In this document: positions 20,501 to 33,260 of the stretch, piece by piece | How the letters are laid out: each line of letters opens with the position of its first letter | How positions within the stretch are numbered: position 1 is the stretch's first letter | From: Isoetes taiwanensis | Taxonomy: Eukaryota; Streptophyta; Lycopodiopsida; Isoetales; Isoetaceae | Length of the DNA stretch: 64,000 nucleotides | Direction of reading: 5' to 3' | Assembly: GCA_021234155.1 (NCBI GenBank) | Contig: JAJEKV010000379.1 | Location: 62,001 to 126,000 of the forward strand | The notes under the pieces: generated by a model | Told to the model about the DNA's origin: nothing | The model's input: only the letters and a program-made list of their open reading frames with translations | Databases searched by the model: none | Program-made: the position numbers and the translations under genes

Positions 20501-23430
20501 ATGAAGAAGGTGATTCCGTCTTTAGCCAAGTGAAGGTATTTGGGAGATACATTCAAAGAACATGTGAGGAGATTGCTCGATATTTAAAATAATAACATCC
20601 AATATTTGAATGGATCCCCGACAATTGTAATATGGTATGTATTGAAATTTTTCGAGCAAACCAACATCAATTTCTGGAAATATCTAATGGTACGGATAGT
20701 ATACGGAGGTATGCAGTTAGGAGCAAACCAAAAAATATTTTAGGCATGATTAAATTCCTCTCAGAATGAACCCGATTAAGTTGGAGTTCCTCCAGTTATC
20801 CCCTCCCCCGAGGGAGTTAGAAACTAGAACCAAGTCTCCGCCTATGGCTTCAACTACTTGCTTTTGTCGAATTCTCTAGCAACACTCAAGCTTGCATATC
20901 GTGTCCTTTTGTCGATGGTATTTTTAAATTGTATAATTGTAGGGCCCTTGCTCATGTTATGGACTCGATTTGGTGATCAGCTCTCACAGAGCAAAGATAG
21001 AAGAAATGAGAGCCCATAATGAAACTTGTGACCTCTTTCAAAGATAGAAGAAACGAGAGCCCATAATGAAACTTGTGACCTCTTCAAGGTCTTACCGCTA
21101 ATACGTGTACATAATATTTTAAGTGAGTAATTAAATTGTTGAGGGCCGATTTTGGAATGTAAGCCTATTTGATCACGCTGTCCCAAAGAACATAATTATG
21201 CTTTCGCTAAAAGGTTAGTCACAACTTGCTCTTATGTAATCGCTACTTGTGTGTTGTTGCAAGTAAAACTCTCTAGATTTGGTTATCCTAGGATAAATCG
21301 ACATGCAAACTCTATCATCTCCAAGAAGTTAAGGATATAATGGCTCTGGGGAAAACTTTTTGCAATTTGGTAGAATGTTGTGTCTCCATATGCATTATGC
21401 TTTGCCTTTCGTGGTAAATTATTTTATGACTTTAGGTTGCATGGATTAGGTCACCTTTTGTAGATCAATGACCTTGGAGAACAATAAGAAATGTACAATT
21501 CATAGTATGATTGTTTTTGAAGTCCAAACTTATAGTGGTCATTTGGAGTGCCTCGCCTAAGACAATCCTAGATCGTTCATTGAGTACCCCATTCTTCTTT
21601 GTTCTACCCCTCTTATAGTGGTCATTTGGAGTGTGTGTCCAAGACATCCTAGATTGTTCATTGGAGTACCCTTCACGCCCTCCATAATCAAGTCTTGCGC
21701 CATACAAACTTAAACTTCTTGGTTTCATTAAGACTATTACAAGTAATTTGAATGGTTGGGTCTAGATTGTTCATTGGAGTACCCTTCAATTCCCCTCCAT
21801 AATCAAGTCCTTGCCATGCACTTAAACTTCTTGGATTTCATTAAGACTATTACGAGTAATTTGAATGGTTGGGTTTTATGGATTTAGAGGTGATAGAAAA
21901 AAAGCCAAATGTTTGAAATCATAAATGTGCACCATGTGACATTGAGGCTTCCCTTTTTTGGCTTTTTGTTTTTTTTATCACCAATTTCTTTTTTTCTAGC
22001 CTCTTTGTATTTTTAAGCTATAAATAGTTGTGAGTGGAAGACTTTTATGGATGTCCGGTTTTGATTTAAGTATTATTAGACTTTGGCATTAGAACAATTA
22101 ACCTCCCCAATCGCTTGATGTAAGGAAATTTTATGGATGCCTTTCCAAATATGTTACCTTGATGTAAGGAAAATTTATGGATGCGCATTTCCAAATATCT
22201 TATTTGATTCTATTGACAACGCAAGTTGCCAAATATTTGGTTGGTCTTAAGTTTGCACAAGTCACCTTTTGTGCCTTTAAAAAGTAGTTTTTTTTCAAAA
22301 CCTCAATGCTTATACAATGTACATGAATCATGTCTCACATGCATCCTATCTCCACATTTACAGGGTTTAAGAACATTTCGATTACATTTGTTCTTGCGGA
22401 TGTTATCTAGTCTTTGTTAGGTTGGTCAACGAAATTCCTACCCCAAGAAATAAATTGTTCTTTTGGTCTAATAGGTCATTGATCTTCCATGTGCCGCACC
22501 TTTATAATAGATTCCTAGAAAACCTTAAAGAATCTTATAGAATCTCTCTAAAATAGGGGTAGCCTTGATGGAATATTGGTAAACTTGAAAATCTTATAGA
22601 AACTCGGGGAATCTATTCTTGCCAACATATGTACATTCGGCTTTGTACACTTCCTCATAGTACCCATACTTGTATATATATACAATTATATTGAGTGCCA
22701 CAAATGATGTAGATGTCTCAAATGGTGTAGAGATTATGCCACAAAAATGTTGGTAGAGATTGATCTCGCCGCCCATCTTTTGAGATGGACGGTCCGTATC
22801 TGCCACCTCGTAACTCCCCCAAGCATCCCTTTGTTGGTGTACCAAAATATTGGTACAGAGTTGATCTCGCCGCCCATCTTCGGAGATGAACGCCCACAAT
22901 AAAAGCCCTTAACGGGATTTTCCATCGAATTTCCCCACATGGCTTTCATTGGGGTTGGGGTTCCGATTGAGCAAAGCAATGGTGACTCGAGGAGGTAGAT
23001 CCTTTTCGGGCCCGTTAAAACCGACCGGACGATCCGGCTTCCTCGCCAAGTTAAGATTGGGATCTTGTGTTTTTGTCAAAATCCGCCTCCGCCATTGTGA
23101 ATATCCAGCCGAATTGACATGGTTTTTTTTCAAGTTTATATCATGTTCTTTTCTAGGCGCACTCGCCTTCGAGACGCCGCCGGCACAGTTTCCTAGCCGA
23201 TTAAGAGAACGAATTATTCTTTTGCCTAAGCAAACTCGCCCCATTGCCGCCAGCAGGTGTTTAATCGGCCTTTAAGGTCTTTTCCGTGTTTCGTTGTTCC
23301 GCTTTTGCATTTGGTTTGCTTGTGTCGTGGGGTTTTGAGGGCTAATCGTGGTTTCCCATTTTACAAGGCGCCATTTGTTCAGCGGATCGTTCCCTAACAA
23401 ACGTGGTTAACTTGGAATTGGATGACCGAG
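17570..23430. other. repeat-decayed intergenic DNA with short tandem duplications
   Basis: No recognisable gene. Direct duplications are visible: AACATTATTTGCTACTA at 19,085 and 19,157; a ~50-bp unit AGATAGAAGAAATGAGAGCC at 20,994 and 21,043; a ~119-bp unit at 21,650-21,768 and 21,769-21,886 (TTCATTGGAGTACCCTTCA); TTGATGTAAGGAAA at 22,116 and 22,160. An open frame at 20,404-20,592 ends with SQVKVFGRYIQRTCEEIARY and LK; I do not recognise it. Confidence 0.5.
22500..22915 (-). repeat. R1 repeat copy d with GAATCT flank
   Basis: Plus-strand order is GAATCT-type repeats (22,500-22,615), TACATTCGGCTTTGTACACT, TTCCTCATAGTACC, (TA)n at 22,673, body with GTTGGTAGAGATTGATCTC, and ATAAAAGCCCTTAACGGG at the end. 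This is the reverse orientation of copy a. The module TACATTCGGCTTTGTACACT recurs exactly at 29,042 inside the large palindrome. Confidence 0.7.
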
Positions 23431-23439
23431 AAGTGATGG

Positions 23440-23870
23440 TGATATGATAGCTTCCAAGAAAACATCAAAATGGGACTCCCTTTAATTTTGTACGCCCCGC
23501 TCTTCTCAATCAGGATGCTTCATTTTGTGCGGGAGAAATAAAGCATTGTGGAATTTCTATGTGGTATGCGTAGCACGAGCTTTTAAAAACGTATGTTGCC
23601 TATGGCTTCAACCGAAAAATCCAAAGGCTTCTAAATGAATTTGCTGGATTTATTATCCAAGATGAATTGCGTATCACGGAAAATGTGGTAATTTAGATGT
23701 TGCAACAAGAATATTTGAACAGAGATGCAGCGGAAGGAAATTGTTGCATGGAATGCTTTAATTGTTGCGTATGCGTAACATGCAAGCTTGAGGAGGCCAA
23801 TCAAGTTTTTGAGCAAGTGCCCCAAAGCAATGTGGTATCTTTTTAACGCTTATGATTGCAGCTTTTTATG
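23440..23870 (+). pseudogene. PPR protein remnant
   Basis: Plus-strand pieces in shifting frames read NLDVATRIFEQ, QRKEIVAWNALIVAYA and EEANQVFEQVPQSNVVSF. These match successive PPR motifs (xxxLxxAxxxFxxM xxRNVVSWNALI) of the PLS class. Each is open only over one repeat, and frameshifts and a stop separate them. Upstream, LHFVREGKS-like sequence is compatible with one more repeat. PLS-class PPR proteins act in organelle RNA editing. Several breaks coincide with CG/CCG where CTG or CAG would restore the frame, so part of the damage may be a sequencing artefact. No start codon or C-terminal E/DYW domain is visible. Confidence 0.6.
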
Positions 23871-24541
23871 GACAACTTATCAAGTCCCTCCAACTTTTGA
23901 CCTGATGCAACAAGAACTTATCAAGTCCCTATTTTTCCAACTTACACAAACAATCCGCAAAACATTTGAAACCGGTTGATGCATTTTCAATATGCAATCG
24001 ACTTAAAGAATCGCTGCCATGAAAGTATGGCAATAGTATATGGAAACTTGCCAAAGGTGTGCCCACAAAAAATTTCATCGCTTTTCATTCGACATTTCAT
24101 CATTCTAGTTAAGGGGATACTACTATTCTAGTGGTAAGTTGTTTTACATATGTTTGCAAAATTTTTAACACATTTTGCATGTTTTTATGAAAACATTGCA
24201 TGGCATACCATTGAAGGTCCCATTTACGTACCATGAATGCATGCTCTCTTGGCTTTTGCACTCATCCCGCTTTCATAGGATGGCCACAATTTATGTTTAT
24301 GCCGATTGCATCCGAAGAATTCCATTACTTTACATTTTAGGATGAAGAGTTTTGCAAGTTTATGCTTTGTACTTCTATTAGTTCATACTTCTATACTTTC
24401 CACATAGAGATAGGGCCACTTGAGCTAGAAACTGATTCCAAACCCAGGTTAGAAGATGTCTCAAGTAGGCTTTTAATTGCATAATATGAAATATCTTTTA
24501 CTTGAGCTAGAAGCCCCGACAAATCTTTCTGCTCCACGTGT

Positions 24542-24616
24542 GATGTGTTACTTATTCTCGATTTAAGACCCGATCAATTGCTCGTGGAGGCTGGAATTGC
24601 CCGTGAGGTCGCAAGA
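24542..24616 (+). pseudogene. isoleucyl-tRNA synthetase (cytosolic type) exon fragment
   Basis: The plus-strand frame reads DVLLILDLRPDQLLVEAGIA then REVAR. This matches the conserved C-terminal segment of eukaryotic cytosolic IleRS (VLDLRPD-x-x-L-x-EAG-x-AREV-x-NR), which follows the anticodon-binding domain. The match stops after REVAR, where VNRIQKLRKK would be expected and the sequence breaks. No other IleRS exon (HIGH, KMSKS) is visible. It is a single-exon fragment like the others in this window. Confidence 0.7.
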
Positions 24617-24999
24617 TGTTGCTATTCCCGCTTTTGTAACTTTGGAAATGTCATTAGGGCTGATTTATTCGCTTTCTGCTCTCTTCTTTAGATATGCTTC
24701 ATAACTTAACTGCGGATAAGTTATCCATGTCTATCTATGTGTTTTTCTTTTTCGGGTTTGATAGCTAAAATGTGAAGCTTAGCCCCTTTGAATTATACCG
24801 CCTTTATTACGCCTCGCAAAGATTTGGCATCCCCGGGTATTTCAATATCGTCTGCTGAGGTTTAGACCCCTTTACATAAAGCGCGGTGGGGCATAATGGT
24901 TCAAAGAATAAATCCCATGCTAGTCTCCTTGATGGCAATTATTAATAATTTCTCAATTTGTTTCTCCACTTTGTGGAGGTTGCTTTTAAAAAAAAACAT

Positions 25000-27900
25000 G
25001 ATGAATCAAAATCCATTGCCATTTGCAAGCCCGGTTCATCCGGGACGACGGTTTCTCTTTAAGACTCCATTTTTTTCATGTTGCGTGTTATACGGCCGGA
25101 TAATACTTTGGTGCCAACATGGTAACACCTATGTCAATAATATTTTACGGGAAAAATAAGAAATGGTTTACAATGTTTGATGTTTTGCAAAGGTCGATGA
25201 GCTTTGTATTCATCAAATGAACCCGGCAAAGTGCTGCAAGTGCGCTGAAGATAAAAGATGTTAGCTGGTCCCTAGTGGCATTGAAAGTAAGTGATTCCTG
25301 GTTTAACCACTTGGTCGTGAGGGCTAGATTGTATTTGACATTTTAGTTTTGTGCATACCGCAAGAAAGTCCTCGATAAATTGTTCAACTTTCGGCCAAAC
25401 AACTACGCCTAAGAGATGCTTTAATGTGTCCTCCAAATGGGGTTCTTTAACCAAACGAGGTAATAAATGCAAAAAGTGCTATTTAAGTTGTTGTAGTCTT
25501 GTGCATTATGTGTTATGTCATGAAATAAATCTCTTTTGTAATTTGCGCTTGTCGTATGTAGAACAAACCTAAATGCCCCCCAAGTATGTTATTTAGGATT
25601 ATCATGCCATGCTATGATTAGGTTTTGTTGTACGTGTTGTAGTTGGTATTCTTAAACTTGATGACGTGGATTTATAAGATCGAAAAATATTGTGTTGAGC
25701 TTTTCCTAAATGGAATTTATCTCCCGTGATCCGTAGTCCGCCAGAAAGGCAAGAATAATGAAGGAACTCGGGCCTAACTATGCAGAACAAGAAGTTTTTT
25801 CTCGTGGTTACAACATTAAGTGCTATTATTGGCGCTAATTTAAGGCTCATTCAAGTCCTCTCTTTGCTTTGTGATCCATCTTCGATCCATGGACATAATT
25901 TAGATTTTTAGGATCTATGTTGTTGCCTTTAAAGTCCATGGACATAATTTAGATCCCGTTTTTTTAGGATTTGTCCCAAGAAAATTCCCTAAGTAAAACC
26001 ATATGACCGCAAGATAAAAGTATGTGGGCCGAGCGCATTCTTAAAGAGTGAGTTGTTATATTCGACAATATACATTGTGTAGCCAATTGCCTAATTGTTT
26101 GGCTGTTCTCGTCACAAGAATGTAACCTTTTTTTGCATTCCTCTATGTTGCATCTATTGGCAGAGTTAAGTAGACTAGTTGTTGGAGAGATTTGGAATGC
26201 ATACCCGCTTTAAATCTTCGCAAAAAACTCAAAGTAGTTATACTTTGGAACCGAAAGAGACAAATAAGTATCCTGCTTTCGCTGTGACCCGAAAAATTGT
26301 GTACAAATTGAAGAGATGTGCAAGTATTTCCTACTTGCAACAATTGATGGAAGCACCGAAAGCGCATCAACCTATTTGATCCACTTAAAAGTCCAGCTAT
26401 GATACGCATTGTTGCCAAATGTAATCCTATTATATAGGTTGATTACAATGCCTTTAAGCCGGATATTATGTTGTAAAATGATTATGGTTTTACCCGACAT
26501 GAAATTAAATACCATCAAATGGTCTATCTATTTTTCGTATGCTAGAACTTGAGATAAACGTGTTGTACATATGCTTGTTATTTATGGTCGCAGATCCCCG
26601 GTAAAGGGTATAAATTTTATCCCGAAAGCATCCGATGGCAGTCCAATTGGCTCCCACGCCTAGCTCTACTAAGCTCATCGTGAGTTATAGTTGATTACGG
26701 TATTCCATAGGGGCTTGATCTTTATAGTAATGCTTAGCCAATCTGCATGTGATATGGTTGACTCCCTGTGGAAATCAATTGTTGTTGTACCCTTCAACAA
26801 GTTGATTTGGCGTAATACGCGCTTGGACATATTCTTTCACATTAACACAGCTTGGTTTTGGCTTTTGGTGTTTTGTATATTGTGCATAGTGCATCGGATG
26901 TTCTACGCCCAATGCTCACATTCCCATGCTTCATGTTATGAGTTTATTGCCATCCTTATTCATGTTACTTATACTTCGACCTTACCTACAAATGATAATA
27001 ATAGGCATTTGCAGCACCAAGAATTGCTTCATAAAATAGGCTTGATCACCACTTTGTAATTAAGGTTTTTCCAAATTGTAGCTCCAATGCCTTTAAAAAA
27101 AATGCATATTTGTGTTTGAAATCTATTTTAGCAAATTGCGTTTTACCGTTGATTGTAATTGATCATCTTATTCTAAGTGGTCTTTTGATCGAAATAAAAT
27201 ATTTGTTGTGGAAGGCTTATATATTATTGCTAGAGCATGTATTATTCTTTTTCGTGGCCATTTGATCATGGCATATTCAGGGAGATATTCCATGGAAAAG
27301 CCCATAAGATGGGGAAAGAGCCCATGTTTTCTAGGGGGCTTAAAAACCAACTCAATGGTTATGTCAGTATTCCAAAAACCCGATACAAAGACAATCAACC
27401 AAAATAACAGAGCTTGGGGAATCGAACCCCAACTAGATTCCAATGCTCTTGGGCTTATAAATTCAAAGCTAACTTCTTACACCTGCGGGTTGCCAATGCT
27501 CTTAATCCCATAGAAAAGTACAAATCAAATGATCCAATTTTAACAAATGCCACATTCCCAGAAACCCAAAACTCAAATCAGTAAACCAATAATATAATTA
27601 CCTGCGGCTAGCAGCAAGCTCTTGGAAGCTCGCATCTTTGGCGCTTATGCTTTCCCTCCCCGCTCAACAAATGTAAGCATGTTTATTTTGATGGGCCACC
27701 AGCCCAACCGAGGCAAGGGTGCCACACCACCTTGATTTCTCGCAAGGTCGCGACAACCCCTCGCACGTCAGCCAATCCAACTGAATGGTTTTCAACCGTA
27801 ATGATGGCTTGCTCACTTGGGATGCATATTTCGATTGATGGCTTGCTCACTTGGGATCCTGGAGATAGTAAAAATCTTGACAAAATATGGCGCTTAATGC

Positions 27901-28010
27901 ATGTGCCGGAGATGGGTACCAACAAACTCCTTTATTTTATGTTGCAGATTCCATTGATGGGTCCCCGCCTACCGCCTCCAAATGTCTAATATGAGTCTCG
28001 TGAAAACAAT
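25000..28010. other. no gene recognised
   Basis: AT-rich sequence with local duplications, for example TCCATGGACATAATTTAGAT at 25,887 and 25,936, and GATGGCTTGCTCACTTGGGAT at 27,802 and 27,837. A B-box-like GGTTCGATTCC is present on the minus strand near 27,425, but no A box lies at the right distance. Open frames such as 27,208-27,513 and 27,732-27,989 carry no family motif I recognise. Confidence 0.4.
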
Positions 28011-28017
28011 GATCGGA

Positions 28018-30335
28018 CTGCAATATCTTCACAGATTTTACTTCCACATCTTCATAAACCATGCTCTGAACCTTTCAACAATCTTATGTTATAAATATAC
28101 CTAAACCTTGATTTGGCAATGTTATCGATCAATCCTAAATCCTTTTATAAATATATATCAAGCTTGGATTTGACAACACCGCCAATCAATTCCTACATTC
28201 CCATATGCTTGCATTTTGTGGTACCAAGGCAAATGTATAGATTATAATTAGGCTAGAGCTTTTACCCTCTCCACATTATTATTGCAACAAGTTAATAACA
28301 CATGGTTGGCCTTTTTTCCTAAAATCATATTCATTCTCAAATCTGGAGATAATTGTAACGCATATTTGAAAATAGCATATGTTTTCTATAACCTTAAGAA
28401 TTACATGTTTCACATTTAACCACCCTAACATTTTACATGAAAGCGCTATGGCATTTTAATGTCTTAAATATCTTAATATTGACATAGAATGTTGATATTG
28501 ATTTCAAGATATTCCTACAAATATGCCTGACTGGGGTTCACAAATATACACCTCACGCCCAAGATACTTGAGCTGCCTCGTATGTACATGTACATATACA
28601 CGCATGAAAATACAAATAGGAACGCATATAAGGTGATCAAAGAATGATCGGGTAATGTTTCGCTGGTTTATGCAACGAAAATAATGCTTTTGTTGTTAAA
28701 AAAGAACAACCCACCCAATGCCTGCACAATCTTTTGTATAGAAATTGCCACTTCCCAAAAGGTAAAATTTTCTCGGTGAGAATGTTATTTTGCAATATAA
28801 CATGTGTCGAAATGCCTGTGCCTCAAAAACAAATCCAAGGTTATGTAGAATAAAAAAAAAGTGACAAATGCAAATGTTTCTAGATAATGTTAGAATCTTT
28901 ATGGAATTTGAAAGAATGAGAATTATAAGGGGATCTTAATATTTCCTTAAACTCTCTAACGTTCTATGAAGATTCTTCTAGATCCTTTAAGATTTTGTAT
29001 TCCACTAAATTCGATGTACATTCGAATATACATCGAACGTATATACATTCGGCTTTGTACACTTCCTCATAGTACCAATACTTGTATATATATACAAGTT
29101 TTTGTACTATGAATGGGTTAATGAGCTATGGTTTATAAAGACATGGAAATAAAATCTAGGCTTAAACGGATTGGAATACACTGAAAGAGTCGAATTTAGT
29201 GAAATCCTCATACAATGATCGAAGATCTAAGTGGATTAAGAAATCCTAAAGGATCTAGAAGAATCTTCATAGAACCTTAGAAAGTTTAAGAAAATACTAA
29301 GATCCCCTTATAATTCTCATTCTTTCAAATTCCATAAAGATTCCAACATTATCTAGAAACATTTGCATTTGTCACTGTTTTTTTATTCTACATAACCTTG
29401 GATTTGTTTTTGAGGCATAGGCATTTCGACACATGTTATATTGCAAAATAACATTCTCACCGAGAAAATGTTACCTTTTTGGGAAGTGGCAATTTCTATA
29501 CAAAAGATTGTGTACGCATTGTGTGGGTTGTTTTTTCACAACAAAAATGCGCTTTCGCTATTGTAATAGCTTGGCATGAAACAATATAAATGTTTTATTT
29601 CTTCACAAATGATCATAGATTGCATATTTTTCGTTGTTTCTACTCTTAGGAAACAACGCCAAGCATTGCCGCATCATTCTTTGATCGCCTTGTATATGTC
29701 ATTCCTATTTGTATTTTCATATGTATGTCTACATAATGGCAGGGGAGCACTCAAGTATGGGGGTGTGGAGGTGTATATTTGTGGACCCGTGATCCGCATA
29801 TTTGTAGGAATATGTCGAAATCCAATGTCAACATTCTATGTCAACATTAAGATATTTAGGACATTAAAATACCATAGCGCTTTCATGGGGTGGTTAAATG
29901 TGAAATATGTAATTTTAAGGTTATAGAAAACATGTGCCATTTTCAAATATGCATTACAATTATCTCCACCATTGAGAAGGAAAAGGGATGTCTCTCAAGA
30001 AGTTGTTTGGCTTAATTGCACCCTACAATGATTTAAGAATCTACATCCATGTGTTATTTCCGGGTTGCAATAATAATGTGGAGAGGGTAAAACCTCTTTA
30101 ATTATAATTTATACAATAATGGTACCACAAAATGCAAGCGTATGTGAATGTAAAATTTGATTGATGTTGTTGCCAAATCAAGCTTCAGATATATTTATAA
30201 AAGGATTTAGAATTCGATCGATAACATTGCCAAATCAAGGTTTAGGTATATTTATAACATAAGATTGTTTAAAGGTTCAAAGCATGTATTCGTATGTAAA
30301 CATGTATAAAATTGTTGCAAGCTTTGGCTAGTGTG
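28018..30335. mobile_element. 2.3 kb palindrome (arms about 1 kb)
   Basis: The left arm (about 28,050-28,999) and right arm (about 29,243-30,295) are reverse complements over their whole length with indels. Matched phrases include GGGGATCTTAATATTT against AAATACTAAGATCCCC, CCACTTCCCAAAAGGTAA against TTACCTTTTTGGGAAGTGG, and AACCTTGATTTGGCAATGTT against its complement at about 30,217. The loop of about 240 bp holds the R1 tail module (TACATTCGGCTTTGTACACT, TATATATAC, GTACTATGAATGGG) and GAATCT-like sequence. The open frame at 29,576-29,926 is part of the right arm and not a known protein. Either a large foldback/TIR element or an inverted duplication able to form a long hairpin RNA. Confidence 0.85.
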
Positions 30336-30339
30336 TGCT

Positions 30340-31550
30340 CCTAGATTTTAAGGTTAATCTTAATGGCAAGTTCGAAGGTTCGGGTATGGAATTCTTGCAC
30401 GTGACGCCCTACACCTGGCAATGTCGACTTACCTCACTATGGGCTGTTGGGAGCAGTCGGTCTTCCATGGAGTGGATTGGCGCAAAAAGGGTCGTCTACC
30501 CACATAAGAATGCAACTTTGTTGCTGTGTTTTTATGAATATTTGAACCCGTCAACACTGACACCAAATAATAGAACCCACATCCAAGGGTCCCAGTTGTA
30601 TGTATAAAATTGCTTGAGTGTGTTAATCAACAACATCATGAATCATTTAACAATTGTGCCTAGAGCAATTTGCATGCTCCCAATATATACGCATAACTAC
30701 ATTTGACTAATATAACATGATATTACCTTGTACCATAGTAGCAGTCTGCAGACTCAATTTGAGGCCCAATATCTTTAGTTGGAAGATAGGGATCCCATAG
30801 TGTGAAGGTTTCGAGTTAGGCATTAGCAATTGGGGCATGAAATGGGTAGAAGAAATAAAAAATATAATGTGGAACATAATGGGTCGATTTAATAGAGCGC
30901 ATATAGTTTAGGGCAGTGGTTTAGGGGTTGTGATGGTTTGAGATTTTTGTGCATGTATTTTTTGCTTGCATTAAATTTCTAGCATATCATGGATATTAGA
31001 AAAACAAAGAACAAGTAAAAGCCTTAATTTGGCTCGTAACTTCGGTTTGAGCCACAAATCCCAACCTTTTGTTTAAGCACACATGACACTAGGAGAGATC
31101 CGACCCGGGCATCTTTATAAGATGCATGGTCTATATGTTTAACTATGGCGGGTATTTGATTATCCAAAGCATAGATGAAAGTGCTTCGAAGTTTTATGCC
31201 TAGAGTATTGTTTCCAAATGAACATATAATTAAGGGATACAACTATTACGACATTGGTTAGAGTACCGTCAACACCCATCTGCGCTTTTAAAACTCTCTT
31301 CTAGAAACAGATTTGCTTTAAATCCCGCTTTCATATGTTTGCTTAACACAAGTTTCATTCCAAATGGGATTCTAAGAACCAACTAGTGTAAAGTCTAGCA
31401 AAAAAATTTGCATAACCCGCTTCAACAAGAACCCAATGTTGGATAATTGTGTATTAAACATGCCACAAAAAAACATAATCAGCAAAAGACAAGAAACATA
31501 GACCTTTCGGCAAGCATTGCGAGCCCTCCTCAAAGATTTCAACAACTTTT
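30340..31550. other. no gene recognised
   Basis: Unique-looking AT-rich sequence between the palindrome and the PP2C exons. The longest frame (30,335-30,607, plus) has no recognisable motif. Confidence 0.4.
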
Positions 31551-31559
31551 CCAGTTCAC

Positions 31560-32164
31560 TGGACCCTTGTGATTTTGAAGATGAGTTCTATGCTTGCTTT
31601 TGAAGTTGAATGCTCTCAATATTTTGTTTGGCTTCCTTTGTAATGTGAGGTGGCGTGGCAAAGAAGCACAAGGTGGAACTATATCTACAACCAAGCAAGT
31701 AGTGTCATCCTCAACCCTCTTGATCTTAATGCTTCTGTATTATTATACATTTTAAAAAATGTTACATAAATTTTGCTCACGAACATACATGAAGCAAATA
31801 TCAAAACCATTTACGTACCTTGACAACTTGCTTGGCTGCAATCTCTATAGGTAGTCCTCGACAAGATTGTACAGCCTTCTCAACAATTGAGAGCATCCCA
31901 AACACCATCAGATGCAATGATCAGCCTTCCACCAGAAAGAGGAAGCTGTTTAAACATGACAGAACTGTCAAGCCTTCTACCATAACCACAACATTATCTT
32001 GTGCATAGTAATCAGCAAGCAACTGATGTCCTAAGAAGGGGATGTGTCACAATAAAGATGTCACATGTATACCTTGATTTGCTTCACAAAAGGTACAGGA
32101 CATCCATGTCACCAATTGATCTTGATAAGCAAAGATCCCCTGGCCAGCACCTCAATGGACCAAT
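31560..32164 (-). pseudogene. PP2C-type protein phosphatase fragment (three exons)
   Basis: Minus-strand exons. 32,164-32,073 encodes GPLRCWPGDLCLSRSIGDMD and, after a break, PVPFVKQIK before GTATAC. About 31,966-31,819 encodes GGRLIIASDGVWDAL and EKAVQSCRGLPIEIAAKQVVK-like sequence before GTACGT. 31,734-31,560 encodes EALRSRGLR and DTTCLVVDIVPP. SRSIGD, IASDGVWD and DDTT are the conserved metal- and phosphate-binding motifs of the PP2C catalytic core, Ser/Thr phosphatases. The RxWPGGLCLSRSIGDxD phrase suits the At1g68410-like subgroup. Single-base shifts occur after DAL and before DTT, and the 5' exons are missing, so the copy is broken. Confidence 0.85.
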
Positions 32165-32329
32165 CTAAAATAAAAAAGAAAAGAAAGTTTAGGAAGATAA
32201 AATATATAGAGGATCGAAATATACTGGCACTGAGATGCTTAACACATAAAGCTTCATTATATGGCCAATATTACAACAGTCCACAGATACCCAAAGCAAT
32301 GCATAACATGTTAATAAGAGGTCGGTTCC

Positions 32330-32440
32330 ATAACCAGCAGATCCACCAACGATGATTTCTTTGGCACATGAACTATGGATAATGGCAGCCATAGCAAAAA
32401 AGAGAACAAGGGCTAAGAGCTGCTTATGCAAAAACTCCTC
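32330..32440 (-). pseudogene. possible phytocyanin N-terminal exon
   Basis: The minus strand encodes LLALVLFFAMAAIIHSSCAK then EIIVGGSAGYGTD. This has the form of a secretory signal peptide followed by the first beta strand of a blue-copper phytocyanin (plantacyanin/early nodulin-like; usual start xEYxVGGSxGW). Nothing downstream resembles the cupredoxin fold, as if only exon 1 were present, which is where many phytocyanin genes have an intron. It is adjacent to and on the same strand as the PP2C fragment. Confidence 0.4.
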
Positions 32441-32951
32441 CCTGGACGCCTGCCATAGCCAGAAAACTCCAAGAACAAAGGCACTGTAACCGATATTCTG
32501 AGAACAAAGGCATAAACGGTTAGGTTCTAATGAAGCTCCTGGGGAACGCAATGGGCGGGGAGGATTCCGGCAAATGGATTGAGATGCATGTCGCAGATCC
32601 GCCCTGCAAATCCCAGAAGCCCTTTGCATGCCAAATATTTGCAAAACTCCAATTTTGCCGCAAAGGCATTCGTAGAGTTGAAGCCAAAATCCAAGAATGC
32701 AAAGAAAAATCGGCTCTTTCTAAGAAGCCTGTTCATACTCAGTGTCGCTATAGCTTCTTCATCAAATTAGGAAAAAGCGGTCAGGAAGCACTCACGATTT
32801 TTTTGTTTGCTCCAAGTATATGGCATACCCGAAATGAAACAGATCACAGATGCCATCTGCATAAAAGCTTCAGCTCAACTTCAGAAGGCAGACCAGAGAT
32901 TTTTGCGCCAGAAGTAAAAAGGAGAGACCGTAAGCATTATGCCATAAACGT

Positions 32952-33260
32952 CGGACACCTCTGCTCAAAAATAGCCGAAATGCTTTTCTTAGAACTTTAG
33001 CACAGCTACTAACAGCTTTGGATGGATTTCACACTAAGAATCGATACTCAAGAAGATATGAAGAAATTTTACCGTCTATGATGCATTCCATCAGCCGTGA
33101 AATCATTCACACCATAAACCTTTTTTGTGATGATGCATTTTGCCCGCTAAATATCTTCTCTGACATGATGCACAAGTGCCCAAGCAAGGCAACGAAATGA
33201 AAAGAGCTTTGGCATCTTCCAGCATTTTAGCAGAACCATAGTTCAGCCTAGAAGTTGCAA
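32952..33260. repeat. segmental duplication, copy 1
   Basis: The stretch from CGGACACCTCTG through GCTTTTCTTAGAACTTTAGC, AAGAATCGATACTCAAGAAG and GAACCATAGTTCAG recurs at 33,626-34,530. In this copy the site GCTTTTCTTA-GAACTTTAG is uninterrupted and is the empty site for the insertion in copy 2. No coding function recognised. Confidence 0.8.

Noticed and set aside
27380-27480. Possible tRNA-derived SINE on the minus strand
   Set aside because: Only a B-box-like GGTTCGATTCC is present; no A box at the usual distance and no tRNA fold.
29576-29926. 116-codon plus-strand frame as a gene
   Set aside because: It is part of the right arm of the palindrome; the left arm copy does not keep the frame open.
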